Shown one piece after another: positions 15,701 through 28,237 of a stretch of DNA of 64,000 nt. The DNA is taken from NCBI RefSeq assembly GCF_000247815.1, contig NC_021674.1, positions 9,484,466-9,548,465 on the forward strand. The letters run 5' to 3'. The DNA comes from Ficedula albicollis (lineage: Eukaryota; Chordata; Aves; Passeriformes; Muscicapidae). The position numbers and the translations under genes were made by a program. The notes beneath the pieces were generated by a model. It ran no database searches and was not told the DNA's origin. It saw nothing but the letters and a program-made list of their open reading frames with translations. Positions within the stretch are counted from its first letter, which is position 1. Each line of letters begins with the position of its first letter.

Positions 15701-18700
15701 GCACAGGAAAGCAGCCACCTGTGGCTGGGTGAAAACTCCCTGTCTGCCGAAAAACTCAGGGTGCTCAGAGCCTCTTCTTCCTCCTCTTCCTCTGGTGCTG
15801 CAGGAAAAGAACTCACAGTTCCTATCTTTGGCTTAGTTCAGTTTTTAGGACGCAATCCCTCCCCCTCCAGTTTTTTGTTGGGTGTTTTTTTGGTTTTTTT
15901 TTGTTTGTTTGTTTCAGCTCAGGCAGTTGTGTGCGTGACAATTCGAAGCAAAGTTATTTCACTCTGTTTCCAAGTCAGTTAACTCCTGAAAATCACCTTA
16001 TTCCTCACTTTCAGTTAGGACTAAAGTAATTTTTAAAGGCAAAGATAATTTCAAAAGTAAAGTAATTTAGAAATATTTTTAATGTTTCAACTGTTTAGAA
16101 ATGTTTTTATTTTGGTAATTTGTTTGGGTTTTTTTTCCGAAATGGTTTTATTGTGGAAATTATCAGTACAAGTTATGCAGCATTGGAAAGAAGGCTGCTG
16201 TGCCCGTGTGGCACAAATGACAGGAAGAGGAATAAAGGGGTTTTGGGGAGTCCTGTGCAAGAAAGGCCCACTCAGTGTGGGGCTTCCCCCTGCTCCTCCA
16301 GCCCAGTGACCCCAGATGGCTTTTTCCTCTCCCACAGGGGGTGTGTGCCCATGAGTACGTGATACATCACTTCCCTGCTTTCTCATGGTGAGAAAGATTC
16401 ATTTGTACAAGGTGTTTCTGAAATTTGGGACTGAATCCTATGGCCTGACCCTGGTGTCCTTTTGGCTGGGAGTGGGGGGGTCTCAGCATTCAGTGGGAGT
16501 TCATATGTAAAGATGCCTCTTAAAGGAGTTCCACCTATGTGAAAATACACCTTTGCCATAGGGTCAGCTTTGCATCTCCTCACACACAGCCCAAAAAAGA
16601 CGCTTTTTGTTGCTCTGATGCAGGTGTGAGTCCCTTTCCCCCGGACCATAGATGGAGCATTGGGAAATAAGGCAAGATTTTGACTCATGCAGTAGAGTTT
16701 TGGCTATGAAAACATCTCCAGTGCAGGTTTCCTTGGGCTTTCTTCATCCTGAGAGATCAACCCAACCCAACTAACACCGAAGGGAATTCAAACGGGCCGT
16801 GTGCCCAGTGCCCCAGGAAATCTCCACGGTTGCCTGGCTGCTCCCACCAGACCATGGCAATCCCATAAAGGCTGGGTAATACAATAACACCATTCCCTCA
16901 GGCCCCAGCTCAGAAACACACTCAGGCACTTGTAAAACCTTAGGCCTATACTTAAATCCCTGAGGTTTTGTTCCCTTAAGCCATGTGCACTTTCTCCACA
17001 CGCTGAGCCAGGATGCTCGTGCACAGAGTGGGAAAATGTTGTTTCAACCTGCTGATAGCTCTGGTACAGGATCAATACCTGAACAGAGCACCTCTCCCAG
17101 AGGACACTGGAATAGATCTCCTGTGTGGAAGAGAGTAGAGCAGGTTTGGCTCTGACACCATCCATCAGATAAGATCAGACCACAAACTGCCTGGACAGAT
17201 GTTACATTATTTATTAGAGCAGGCTACTGGTCTGAGGCTTGAGGCCAAGAAGGAGGGGGAACAAACAGCAGATAAGATAAAAACACAGTATTTCTTAACT
17301 TCCAGAATAAAGGGACTTGAGAAAGAGGGAGCACAAAGCATCTGTACAGTTTATGCCTACATCAGACATATGTTTTTGATGAGTGTCTTCCTACTCCTCG
17401 GTGAAGGAAAGAGACCCTTTAGCATATGGGATTATGCAGATTTCTCCACTCAGAGGTTCTGGGACTCCTCCAGAGACGAGCAGGTCCCTGGGAACTGCTT
17501 GCCCAAATTTGCTAAGCACTGAGTCACAAGCACTGGTGGGCAACTACAGCTTTTTTAGCTGAGTTTTCAGATCCAGAGGCAGGATGGGAAAGGCAAATCC
17601 AAAGCCAGTGGTGAAGCTTTCTTCTGGATGCCTTGCTAATGCTGCGGTCACTGGAGCATCTTCAACCCCAGCCCAACCACACACACATCACCCCATGGGG
17701 ACCCTGGAGGCAGCAGCTTGTCCTCCACAGCAGCAAGCCATGCTCGTGGCACTGCCCGCCCTTAGCTTAGACACACCAAAAACAGCTCATCAGGATCCAT
17801 CAGCTGTGGCAGAGGTGCTCCACCAGGTGAGAGATGCCTGCAACACCAGGATGGTGTGAAAGTGACTTCATCCTTGGACTTAATAGTAATAATAAATATT
17901 AATAATATGTTGTAAATATTACAGCTGGCAGAAGCATTCAAGCAGGGGGAACTAATTCTCCATTTCAGCAGGGAATTTGCTGATTTTTCTTGAAGGTACA
18001 GCAGCTTCTGCTGCTGCTGCTGCATCCCTGGTGCCACTGCTGCTACAGGGCTTGACTCCCCGTGCTGCAGCCTGGCTGAGAAGGTACAGGGTGGGAATTC
18101 AGGGCTGCAGCAGTTGCTGCCTCCTCCCAGCAGTTCTGGGCGTGCGGCTGGGTGCTGGAGAAACCTCAGCCACTGAGGTGGAGGCAAGGACAAAAGAAAA
18201 GGAGCACAGGGGAAAAGCAGCTCTGGGAGGTCTTGGTGTAGGGTTTCAAACAGTTTTGGAGTAGCTGGAAATAACCGGAGGGGCCTGTTTCTGAGCAACT
18301 TTGTGCAACTCTTTTCTTGCATCAATGCAAACCAGATTGGGTTGGAGCAGGAAAAGCTGGAGGAGGTGATGTGGAGCTGGGCTCTGCTTGCTGCCACTGA
18401 GGTGGGCTCGGGCAGGGGAGAAGCCTTGAGGGCTGATGACTTAATTACCCACCAGGGGCTCATGAATTCAGCACTGGGGGCTGGAAACTGGGGCAGTGCT
18501 GCAGGCACAAGGAGCAGCAGGAAAGAGAGGTGTCCATGGACCTTACTTGTTCTATTGGCCCAGGCAGCTCTCTGGACATCAGGAGCTCAGCACAGGCAGG
18601 ACAAGTCCTGGTGGTGTAAATGTGGTTTTGTAGGGGGCTAAGCCAAAGTCTTGTGTCCTCCAGTGCTGCAGCTCCTCTGCAGCGCCGCCTTTAGCAGTGA

Positions 18701-19195
18701 TGGGCTCTCTGCCTCTTCCCTTCACCCCCAAACCTCCCTCAGACAATGTATCTGATGACTTCTTCACGTCATATTTAATTTATCCCCATTCATTTCTTTT
18801 CATGCAACAATTTTTTTACTTTCCTCCTTCCTCTACATGTTCCTCTTTTCCCCAGTAAAGCCTCCTGTCCAAAGAGCCCTGGTGCCATGGTCTAACCCTG
18901 CTGATGGCTGTCTGAAGGATGGTGTTTATGACATCAACTCAAACACAGGACTTCTACCTGAAGCATCAATCGCCCAGGTCCCTAAGACTTGTCACTGCCG
19001 CCCTCCCTCTTCCTTGTTCCCATCACATCCCCATCTCCTCCTCCTCCACATGGTTATGAGCTGTGCCTGAGGCCCCACAGATCCCATGTCCCCTTGGGCA
19101 TGCACAACTCACCTGCTTTGTGGCCAAAGGAATTATCCCTCCAGCTAAGACAGATCTGCTTAAGTCTCCCACTCTGCTGGCTAAAAAACTGAGTA

Positions 19196-19317
19196 CATAT
19201 AGGCATTGCTACACACCCTGAGCCCTTTTCTCAACGGTGTTACCCCCCAAAAAATGCATATAGGCATTGCTACACACCCTGAACCCTTTTCTCAACGGTG
19301 TTACCCCCCAAAAAATT
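19196..19317. repeat. 61-bp two-copy tandem duplication
   Basis: The second unit begins at 19257 (offset 61). The copies are nearly identical; one clear substitution is CCTGAGCCC versus CCTGAACCC. Both share a run of six C followed by A residues. Confidence 0.85.
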
Positions 19318-22250
19318 ACATGCAGAGAGAGATAGGAGGCATGTTTTAGAGTAGAAATTGCAGGAATCCTGCACAGATGGTATGGTAGGAAGTGAAGGGG
19401 AGCAGGGATGGTGCAGCCTTGGACTGGTGGCATTCCTGCTGGCATCATCTGTTCCTCCATCCACAAAAGCAGAGCCTTCCCCCAGCTCCCTTTTGTTCAC
19501 CAAGGGCTGGTCACCACCAACCAACCATGCAGGAACTGCACCCACCACACCTTTTAACCAAGGTGGGATTCCTTTTTGAGTGCCAGAGGTTCTCTCCCTC
19601 CCTGGTGCCTTCTCCCCGTGCCTGGAGTGGCGCCAGGGCAGCAGGAGCAGGTGCAGTCGTGTCCAGGCACGATCACAGTGCTGCAGCAGAGTTATCTCTG
19701 TGCTCACTGAGGGCCAGACAAGCCCATTGCACGAACACAAATGTTGGGGCTTTAATTAGCCAAGCAGGGAAACACTGCTCTGTCTTTAAAGCAATCTATG
19801 TCTGTTTAAAGGGAAAAACAGAGGCTTTGAAATCAGAAATTTAGAAGGAGGGAGAGAAAACTGAGTTCGAAATCATTCCATTGCAAGGAAATGGAAATTT
19901 TTTTATTTTTTTTTTAAAAATCCATTCCTCTTGTCCCTGCTCTGACAATCAGTCCTTGGGGATGTCAGGATTCCTTTTCATCAGAGAGTCCAGCTTCCCA
20001 AGGCATTGGGAGCTGCAGAGAGTGTAGGTAGGGGTGAAGCAACATGCCTCAAAGGAAAACTTCCTAGCTGCTGCTGGACCATCATCTCCCAAGCTCTCTG
20101 GCACCCAGATGTCTTGCACCAAAGCCATGACCAGCAAGATTTTTATTTTTTTTTAAATCAAGCATATAAGATAATAACTATATAAAGATCTGTTCCCAAC
20201 AAGACACACACCTAAAACTGAAAGCAGCACTGCAGAGGGGCTCAGGAGATCAAAGTCTTCTGCCTTTCTTGAAGTGCTTGAAACAAACAACTATTCTTCT
20301 CAAATCCTGCATTTTATTTAAAGCTCAGTTGGAGCTGATGTCTTGCCTGTTTATTTTCAGTTGCTAGTGGTTTTTCTCCAACAAAAAAAACCAGTCTTTT
20401 CTTAATCCTCTCTTTGCAACATCACTGGAGGAATGAGAGCCGTACGTGCTTCCCATGCCAGACCCTCAGGGTGCCACGGGCTCATCCTGCCCAGGACAGC
20501 CCTGAAGTCTTTCAAGCATACCCACACTGCATTTTGGAGATGTGCTTTGGGGTTGCAATGCTGCAATGTCTCAGTGCTGTCGCCAAGTGCTCACCACAGA
20601 ACTTCCTCTGTTTGCAAGGCTCTGCCAGCAGTAGCCCAACACTCACTGTAACCTTGTACAGTTTGATTTTCAGCACCAAGTCCCATTTTAGGCAGAACCC
20701 ATTAAAATCATTAGGTGTTACCATATAAATCTCCATCTGCCACATCACAAGGTAAGTGGCATTTCCTGACAGCATGTTTCATCATCACAGGAGCTATTTT
20801 TAAAGCACAGATTTGAAGTTGTAATGAGTATCAGGGATTAGCATGCTGCTGAAACCACTTCTCAAAACCCCTAAAGTTTTGGACTCTTTTATTCTACTTT
20901 TCCTAGAAGGGACTGTGATACTTTTAAGTTTTTTTTATTGGCATGTACTGTCTGGCACAGTCCTGCAGTCTCCATTGACTAAGGACACTTCTTGCCCAAT
21001 TTCAGCAAGACACTGCAGAGGGTAGAACCCTCTAGGACTGTTATTAAGACTCCATAGTTTTTTCACAAAGAATGGTGAGTGGTTTTAAAATTAAAAAGTA
21101 ACCCTGCTGATGGCTCTGGCTGTGGGTTACCCCATCCCATATCAGACATCAGGGAATCCACATGAAAGAGCTGATGAAAAGCAGGTTTTTAGGTACACTG
21201 AGCAGGTCACTCCTGAAAGCATCTCAAATTCAGATTCACACTTCTCCTCTGTTTTATTTCCAAGATCAATAATAAAAGTGATGGAGGATAAACAGAGAGG
21301 GGCTAAAACACAACCTCACCCAAGTGTACCGTGTTCCTTCAATTTTTCACTCCAGGTCCGTCTCTTGTGCTCTTCTTCTCATTGTTGCTGCTGTCCTTCT
21401 CTTCCTCCTTTTTCTTCATTTTCTTCTTCATTGTTACTCCTACAACTGGTTTCTCTTTCAGATGCAAACCAAACTCCAGCCACTCTGAAACACTGCATGA
21501 TCTCCAGGTGCTCCTATGGAGCAGAGATGTGGTTCAGATGCAACAGGAGGGAAAAAAAAAGGGAAACGGGAGCTTGCAGGACGCCCCACACAGCAAATCC
21601 CCTGAAACAGGGGTTTGGTGCATTCCAGCAGGACTCATTTTATATGGAGATATCACAGAGGGAAGCAATAAAGGAAAGTTTCCTCCTTGTGCAAGGGTGA
21701 GTCATGGAGCACTCACAACTTTTATCCAGCGAAAAATGAGGGGAAGCTCCGTGTGTGGGTCCCAGCCCTGTCTAGACACTATAGGTGTTCACAAAAGGAG
21801 GATAGCAGGCAAAAGAGGTGAAGGGGCAGGCTCCTCTTCCTGAAGGATCCCAGTAATTGAGCAGAGACTTTGCTAAGCCATGGTGCTCTGGCACCTCGAG
21901 GCTGTACCAGCGCCTTGCACTGACCTGCCCGTGTGGGAAGCAACACTCCTCTGGCAAGCCCAGCCTGCCTTGGCCTCCAGTCTCACAGGACACAGCCAGA
22001 AGGGTCTCTTGGTGGTGTGTTAAAATTAGATGGCACAGAATAGCACCACTGGTGTGCCCAAGGTGTGCAGGAGGCAGTCACCCAGAGAGGCACCAAGGTC
22101 CCCCCAGTTCCAGGGCAAGTGCTCCTGTGCCCAGCTCTCTGCACCAAGCTCAGCCCACTGCAGCTTCAGGCACCTCAGCAAAAAGAAGTAAAACTGGGGG
22201 AGGTAAAAGACATGAGTCAGGCTAAAGAGTCCTAAACTGATCGTTGACCA

Positions 22251-22424
22251 CCACATTCAAGCCTAACATCTCCTGAAAGGCATGCAGGGAAGTCCTGTCT
22301 GCCACAGGAAATTCTGGGGGATGAGACCTAGGAATGGCCACATTCAAGCCTAACATCTCCTGAAAGGCTTGCAGAGAAGTCCTGTCTGCCGCAGGAAATT
22401 CTGGGGGATGAGACCTAGGAATGG
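22251..22424. repeat. 87-bp two-copy tandem duplication
   Basis: Units at 22251-22337 and 22338-22424 differ at only a few positions, for example GGCATGCAGGG versus GGCTTGCAGAG and GCCACAGG versus GCCGCAGG. The divergence shows that it is real and not a simple assembly echo. Confidence 0.9.
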
Positions 22425-24192
22425 AGAGAAACCTGCTGCCTTTGGAATTCTGCCTAAAATCAAGGAAAATGTCGAGATCAGCCTGTTTAATGTGGCGGAA
22501 AGACTGACCAAGACAAAGGCTGGGGCAAGAGTGCTGTGGTGTCACCCCACAAACCTGTCCCAGGCATGGGGGAACAGCTTGGGGCAGGGAGGAGAGGTAA
22601 GGTCCTATATCCAGTAAATGTCAAAGTCTTGTCAACTAGGAAAATGAGAAAATTATACTTCCCAATTTCCTCAAAATGCCCTTACTGCCATCCCAGCAGA
22701 TTCCTGTCACCCTCTGGGATCCAGAAACCAATTAGTCCAGTCTGAAAGAAAAATCAAATGCATCTTTTGCTGTTTTGTAACATGACAGCCGTATCTGCAG
22801 TTACCTGGCTTCAAATGGGCATCTCCATGAGCAGGTGCAGAAAACACCCAGCCTAAAGGGATGAGCAGCCCCCTAGTCATCACTGACTGGTGAGATTTGT
22901 CATGCCCTTAAAAACTTGAGGGCAGGCTCAGCTGCTAACGCAAAACTCTTACTTCTGATTCAAAACATGATGTAATTTAAATATCAATCATTTTTCCTAG
23001 AAAAAACCAGTTGAGTCTGCATGGCAAGGCTGTATATCTCTGCTGCCAGGAGACTTCCCCTGCGTAAAACAGGGAGACCTTTTGACCCAAGGGACTTTGC
23101 TTCCTGCGGAGGAAATCGAGAGGGAGCAAAGTTCACTGTGATCAAAATAAGTCTTGGCACAAGAGCAGATTTCCACACACTTGCCTGTATGCAAGAAGGG
23201 GGTGCGCAGCCCCAGCAGCCCAGAAAACATCTGATCCAGAAAGATATTCTCACCATGACTTCAGATTCACTTTGCCTCAAGGGTGTCTCCAAGCAGAAGA
23301 GAAGCCACCACGGCATTCCATTTCAGTGTGGATCACCAGCAAATCCCCAATCCCAATGGAGCTGTGGGGCCTTTGAGCCCCAGCTGCTAATGGGACGGGT
23401 GAATGCTCTTGTGGTCGGTTGGTTTGGGGATATTTTAGGGAAAATGCCTTGGTCCCTGCTGTCCTCAGCCAGCTCCAAGGCTTTGCTACCAGCAGGAGTT
23501 TCTACCATGCTGGAGTTTGGTGCCTGGGTCAGCATCTCTGTATCATCCCTGTATCCACAGCTGGCCAGATGGGTGTGAAAGGGAAGAAGTCCTGGGAAGA
23601 AAGGGGTTTGGGGTGGGGGAAACCAGGATGTGCTCCTGTCTCTTTCTCACCCTGCCACCAACAGAGCAGAAAGGGAAAAGGCCATGAGGTGGTGAGAAAG
23701 GAAGTAAGTTTGAGGGTACTCGTTGCATTCCCTCTGCCTTCCCGTGATGGCTGGAAGTGGGTGAGCAGCAGAACACCACGCCCTCTGGGGAGAGGAACAT
23801 CCACTCTGCCCCCTAAAATGAGAGCAGTTACCCAGGATTTTGGGAAACAGAAGTAATATGCAGGGTTACTGGCATTGGCAAGTGACTGGGGGGAGTAATT
23901 TGTGCCTCAGTGACAGCAGAGCAAAATGGGAGGGGGAGGGAGAGCAGCCCCTTTTATCAGCACTGTCTGCTGCATTTCTCACTTTTGGAGTAGAAATTTG
24001 AGCAGCTGCTGTTGCTGGGACTGCAGGAAAGCATCTCTGGACCACTTGGCATGGAGGGAGGGGAGCAGGTCCATCCCTGGGGAGTCCTGGAAGGAGTCTG
24101 GCTCTTCTTTTCGACCGTTTTGTTTTGCTTCCTTTAAAGGCTGGGAGGAAAGAGGGAGGGAGGACCTGAGCAATGAAAGAGAAATGAAAGGG

Positions 24193-24211
24193 AAAAAAAA
24201 AAAAAAAAAAA
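24193..24211 (+). repeat. A19 homopolymer
   Basis: A simple A tract. The sequence before it has no recognised retrocopy content. Confidence 0.8.
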
Positions 24212-27200
24212 GGCAAGTTAAAGATGTGAAGTGCCTGGCAGAGACCCAAAGCACAAGAGCACAGAGACCGTGAGAAAAATGTAAGTTTGCTGTCCAACTG
24301 GATGGAAATCAGATGTCGCTTGGGACTTCACAGGACTTGTGAATGAATAAAGGAATAGGCAGGAAAGGAAGGAAGATCCAGCCAGGCTGGAGAAGGCAAA
24401 CCAGCAGGGCCTTGATCCCAATATCCGTGAGACTTATTCCTACAGGCAGCAGTGATTGTCCTATCACAGCACAAATCCTTCACTAACTGCTAAACCAGAT
24501 CTCCCGAGAATGGAGGAGTGGAAACTTCATGGCTTTGATGTTGCAAGTAGCTGAGGAGGAGGAGGGAGTGATGAGGATGGGGAAGAGAGCCATTGCAACC
24601 CTTGCTGGAACACAAGGGAACACAGCTGCTCTAGTGGCACTAGGCAGCTTCCTTTGCTGTTCCCAATTCTCCTCGTGGCTGCTCGGACACGTGGCCTGGG
24701 AATGGCTGGGTGTCTGCTGGGCATGGATGACTCAGAGGTCCAGAGTGGCAGAAGAGGTGGGATACTCCCTCAGGAAGGTCTGCAGCAGGATGGCCACAGC
24801 TACCTGTGGAGCTCAAGTGACTTTTGCTGATCTGTGTGCAGTCAGACCACGGGATGCACTTTAAGACTAATGGAAGAAGTTGTTTATTATACACATGCAC
24901 ACACAGATCCTTGAGCCACCACCCGATCTGGTACCTCCTGCAGGACCTCCAGTCTGTACCCACCTGCTGAAAGGGGATGCCCATGCAAGAAGCAGCAGGG
25001 ACAGCTAAAGAAGCCTTTCTGAGTTCTGTATCACCCATGCCAGATAGCAGAAGGCTTAGGGACTACTGCTAGAAACTACTCAGAGCTGCTCTTGGCTGAA
25101 CACCCGTGTGGGACCTGCCTCTCCTGCACAGAGAGGCCCATGACCCATTGCTGGGCTGAGTGAGCAGGTCCAGGCCAGGCTGTGGTTGGAAGCACAGTGT
25201 TCATAGTGTCCCTTGCCATGCACCACGCTCAGCCTGCCAGGCAGGCACAAAAGGCCTGTCCCTGCCATTTCCCAGCAACTCGCTGCGGGAAGCTCATTCC
25301 TGCTCTCCCTGGGCTGGCTGTCAGCATGGGCTGGGAATGGAGCCACCACTGAGACCCACAGGGCCCTTTCTGTAAGGAAACAAAGTCGTGCTCCTTGCAC
25401 AGGATCCTGGGGACTCCCCAGCAGCCAGCCATGGCCCAGGGCACTGCTGTGTGAAGAGCTGTAAATGCCAATAAGGATGACTGCTCCTTCAAAATGCTCC
25501 CCACCAGGGCTGGCTTTTGGGGCCAGGGCAGTGAAGTGCCCACGCTCTGTTAGTGCAGTGCCCTTGGAGGCACCGTGGGAGGAGATTTCAACCCTCTTCA
25601 GGGAGGTTTAAGAGGGACAGGCGCTGGAGGTGTGTGAGGAGGCACCTGGGGAGATGGGAACATGCAGAAATACTCGGAGAGGGCAAGCAAGCCCACAGCT
25701 GTAACCAATGACACCATTAAAGCAGTGTGAGGCCTTAAGGAAAAAAACCCCGAAGAACAGCAAAACCCCCCAAAACCTCCATGTGAACACTCTCAGAGCA
25801 TCTCTGTGACCTGGTGGGACCTTGCCTGGGGATGTATGGGCTCGGGGCTCCCTCTAGAGGGTTTTGCACAGCCAGCAAATGGCCACACCATGGCCTTGGG
25901 AAGGGGGTGGAATGAGCTCCAGGGCTGTGCCCTTCCTTCCCTTGGGGTCCTTCTTTGCATGGGGTGGCCTTCAGAGCATCCCAAACTGCCCTGAGCCGGC
26001 AGGAGCATCTTCAGCTCTGCCAAGCGGCGTGGCAGGGGCACACACTCACTTCGATTGCAAGGAAGTGTTTACATGGATTATTTCAGCCAAGCAGGATTTG
26101 GGGAGAGTGGCATTAGAAGTGACTTTGCACTGTAAGTGCAGGCAGAGGTGAATCCAACCTCGGAGATCCTGTTGAGGGGCTGGGATGGTTCAGGGCCAAG
26201 CACCATAACCTGAGGTGAGAGCAGCACTGTAACCAGGAGCTGCATGAAGGCAGCTGGCCCTCACCTCTGGGTGAGGAAGGCACAGACAGGCAACAAAGCA
26301 GGGACTGCCACCAGGAGACACGTCCCATCAGGAAGATCCCAGTTCCAGACACCAGGATGAACTCCTCAGCAGAGCAGCGCTGCAGCTCCCTGAAGGAGCA
26401 GCCTTGGAAGAAGACCCAGCCAGCAGCCCATGGAGCAGCTCATCATGGGACAGGCTGCTCCTGGCCGGGGGTGTTGGCAGGGATTTGCTGTCACGGACTC
26501 GTCCTCAGACATCTGCAACTGCTCTGGCACCAAAAGGCATTTTCACCTTCTAAAACACCTGCTTGACAGATCTTTGAGATATTTTATCATAAAGGGTGAT
26601 TGTAAAGCTTAAAGTTTTCTTCTAATAACTTAATTACAGCCCAGACTGCCCAAAGCAATGAAGCACTTCAAACACATCCATAAAAAAAGAAAGCCATGTT
26701 AACTTATCCTTGAGGCTTTAATTAGAGCAGCTTCTCACAGCCTTTGTGAGGGGGTCTTGGCCCTCCACCTCTCATGCCAAACTCACAGACAGAGAGAGGC
26801 CACAAATCAAAAAAGAGCACTGGAAAAGAGAGTTTAGATGTTTTTAAGGTTTTCTAGAACAGAATGATTTGAGGTCCAAACACATGACGGAATTTGAAAT
26901 TCTCCCCAGACCTTTTGACAAAGGGCTCTGCTCAGCTATGGCAGCAATACCCAGCTCAGCTGTGCTCAGCTGTGAGCAAGACTTCTGCTTCTTGTCTTCA
27001 TACAAATACCAGCTGCCCTGTTGCCTCAAAAAGGGACAGGAGAAAGCTGGAAAAAGAAGCACCACAAGAAGTTGCAATCCCTTCTAATCTCCACTTTTTC
27101 TGCTGGTGAGACAAGTACTCTCTGTGCAAACCCTGGGAGAAGACAAGGATCCTGCTCAGTGCCTACCTAAGGGTGCAAGCACCTACAGTTAAAGCCAGAA

Positions 27201-27247
27201 AGGGCTCTTGAAGGGAAAGTCATGTCTTACTAACTTAATATTCCCAG

Positions 27248-27440
27248 CTGAGAGGGTGGTCAGACACTGGGACAGGCTGCTCAGGGATCTGGTAGAATCA
27301 CTATCCTTGGAAGTGTTAAAAAAATGCATTGATGTGGCTCTTAGGGACACGGCTTACTGCTGGGCTTGGCAGTGCTGGGTTAATGGTTGGACTCGATGAT
27401 CTCTCTTTTCCCACTCAAACAATTCTGTGGTTCTGTGATT
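27248..27440 (+). mobile_element. Truncated CR1-type LINE 3' end
   Basis: The sequence follows the familiar CR1 3' tail: GAGGGTGGTCAGACACTGGG, then a dimer-like GGCTTGGCAGTGCTGGG, GGTTGGACTCGATGATCT, ending in tandem ATTCTGTG-type octamers at about 27421-27440. It is severely 5'-truncated, as most avian CR1 copies are, and has no intact open frame. Confidence 0.9.
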
Positions 27441-28203
27441 CCAGGACACAGCTGGTCCCAGGCTGCTGATGATCCCCTCTCTAGCCTTCACTAGATGGTG
27501 CTCTCCTCCCTCCCAAAAAATGCTTGTCACAGCCAGAGCCCGCTTCTCTTGCGCTGCGTTCCCAGCTGCAGCCTCAGGCGGGAGGAGAACGCGTGTTTTC
27601 CTGGCCGGGGGATGTTTTCCACAGCGGCAGCGGAGTTTGAAGAACCCCAGCTCGTGCTGAAATGCAGTGGGAAATGCCTCGAGGAAGAAGTTGAGCAGAT
27701 GGAGCAAAAGGCACGATCATTTTCCCCTGCCTGGAAGGGATTTGCTTGCAGTGATTTGCCCCCACAGAGGAATCATGTCCTGGCAGAGCGTGTCCAAAGG
27801 AGGATGTTCTCTGACCAGGACTGAGCTGAAGGAGGGCACTTTCCCCCTCTCCAACCATGTAGTTTGTGGGAAAACTCTTCCAAAAGCGTCTCGGGAGCTT
27901 CTGCACCTGCAGGCATAGCAAGAGACCGCAGTGCTTGTGCCTCCTCCTCCACCCCTCCAAAAACCAAGCGCTAGCCCAGGCAGCCCTGCCCTCCCAGGGG
28001 CTCAGACAGGCTGTGCTATCAAACACAATGCACCTCAGCCAGAGCTTGTGGACCTGCCGAGAGCTGAAGCCCTGGGTGGGCTGAGTGACAGCTCTGGCCC
28101 TGGAGAGCACCAGACACACTCCAGCACCCTCCTGGCATCGGAGGGAGGACGCCTCTGCAGGACTCGGCGAGCTGAGCTCTTAAGCGGCGCTTGTCAGCCA
28201 GCA

Positions 28204-28237
28204 GATAAACACACTTAGAGTTAAAAGTGTGTTTATC
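28204..28237. promoter_or_regulatory. Inverted repeat with 13-bp arms, possible forkhead/GATA-type regulatory site
   Basis: GATAAACACACTT (28204-28216) and its exact reverse complement (28225-28237) flank an 8-base spacer. Each arm contains a TGTTTA forkhead-like core and a GATA-like end. A further TGTTTATG occurs at 28262-28269. It could be a cis-regulatory element or a hairpin; neither is proven. Confidence 0.4.

Larger units (their letters stand above)
19318..27247. other. Gene-free stretch
   Basis: No exon can be supported. It contains an 87-bp tandem duplication (22251-22424), a polypyrimidine-rich segment (about 21365-21435), an A19 tract (24193-24211) and several T-rich tracts. The overlapping 196- and 170-codon frames at 21110-21843 run through the polypyrimidine segment and look spurious. 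Confidence 0.6.

Noticed and set aside
17762..18508. 248-codon minus-strand open frame
   Set aside because: No domain, no membrane or signal pattern, low-complexity Gln/Pro/Ser stretches, and competing frames on the other strand. Chance frames of this size occur in GC-richer noncoding DNA.
21110..21843. Overlapping 196- and 170-codon plus-strand frames
   Set aside because: Both cross the same polypyrimidine tract, which supplies Ser/Phe/Leu-rich low complexity. No splice or domain evidence.
24193..24211. A19 tract considered as the tail of a processed pseudogene
   Set aside because: No recognisable gene-derived sequence precedes it and no target-site duplication is apparent.
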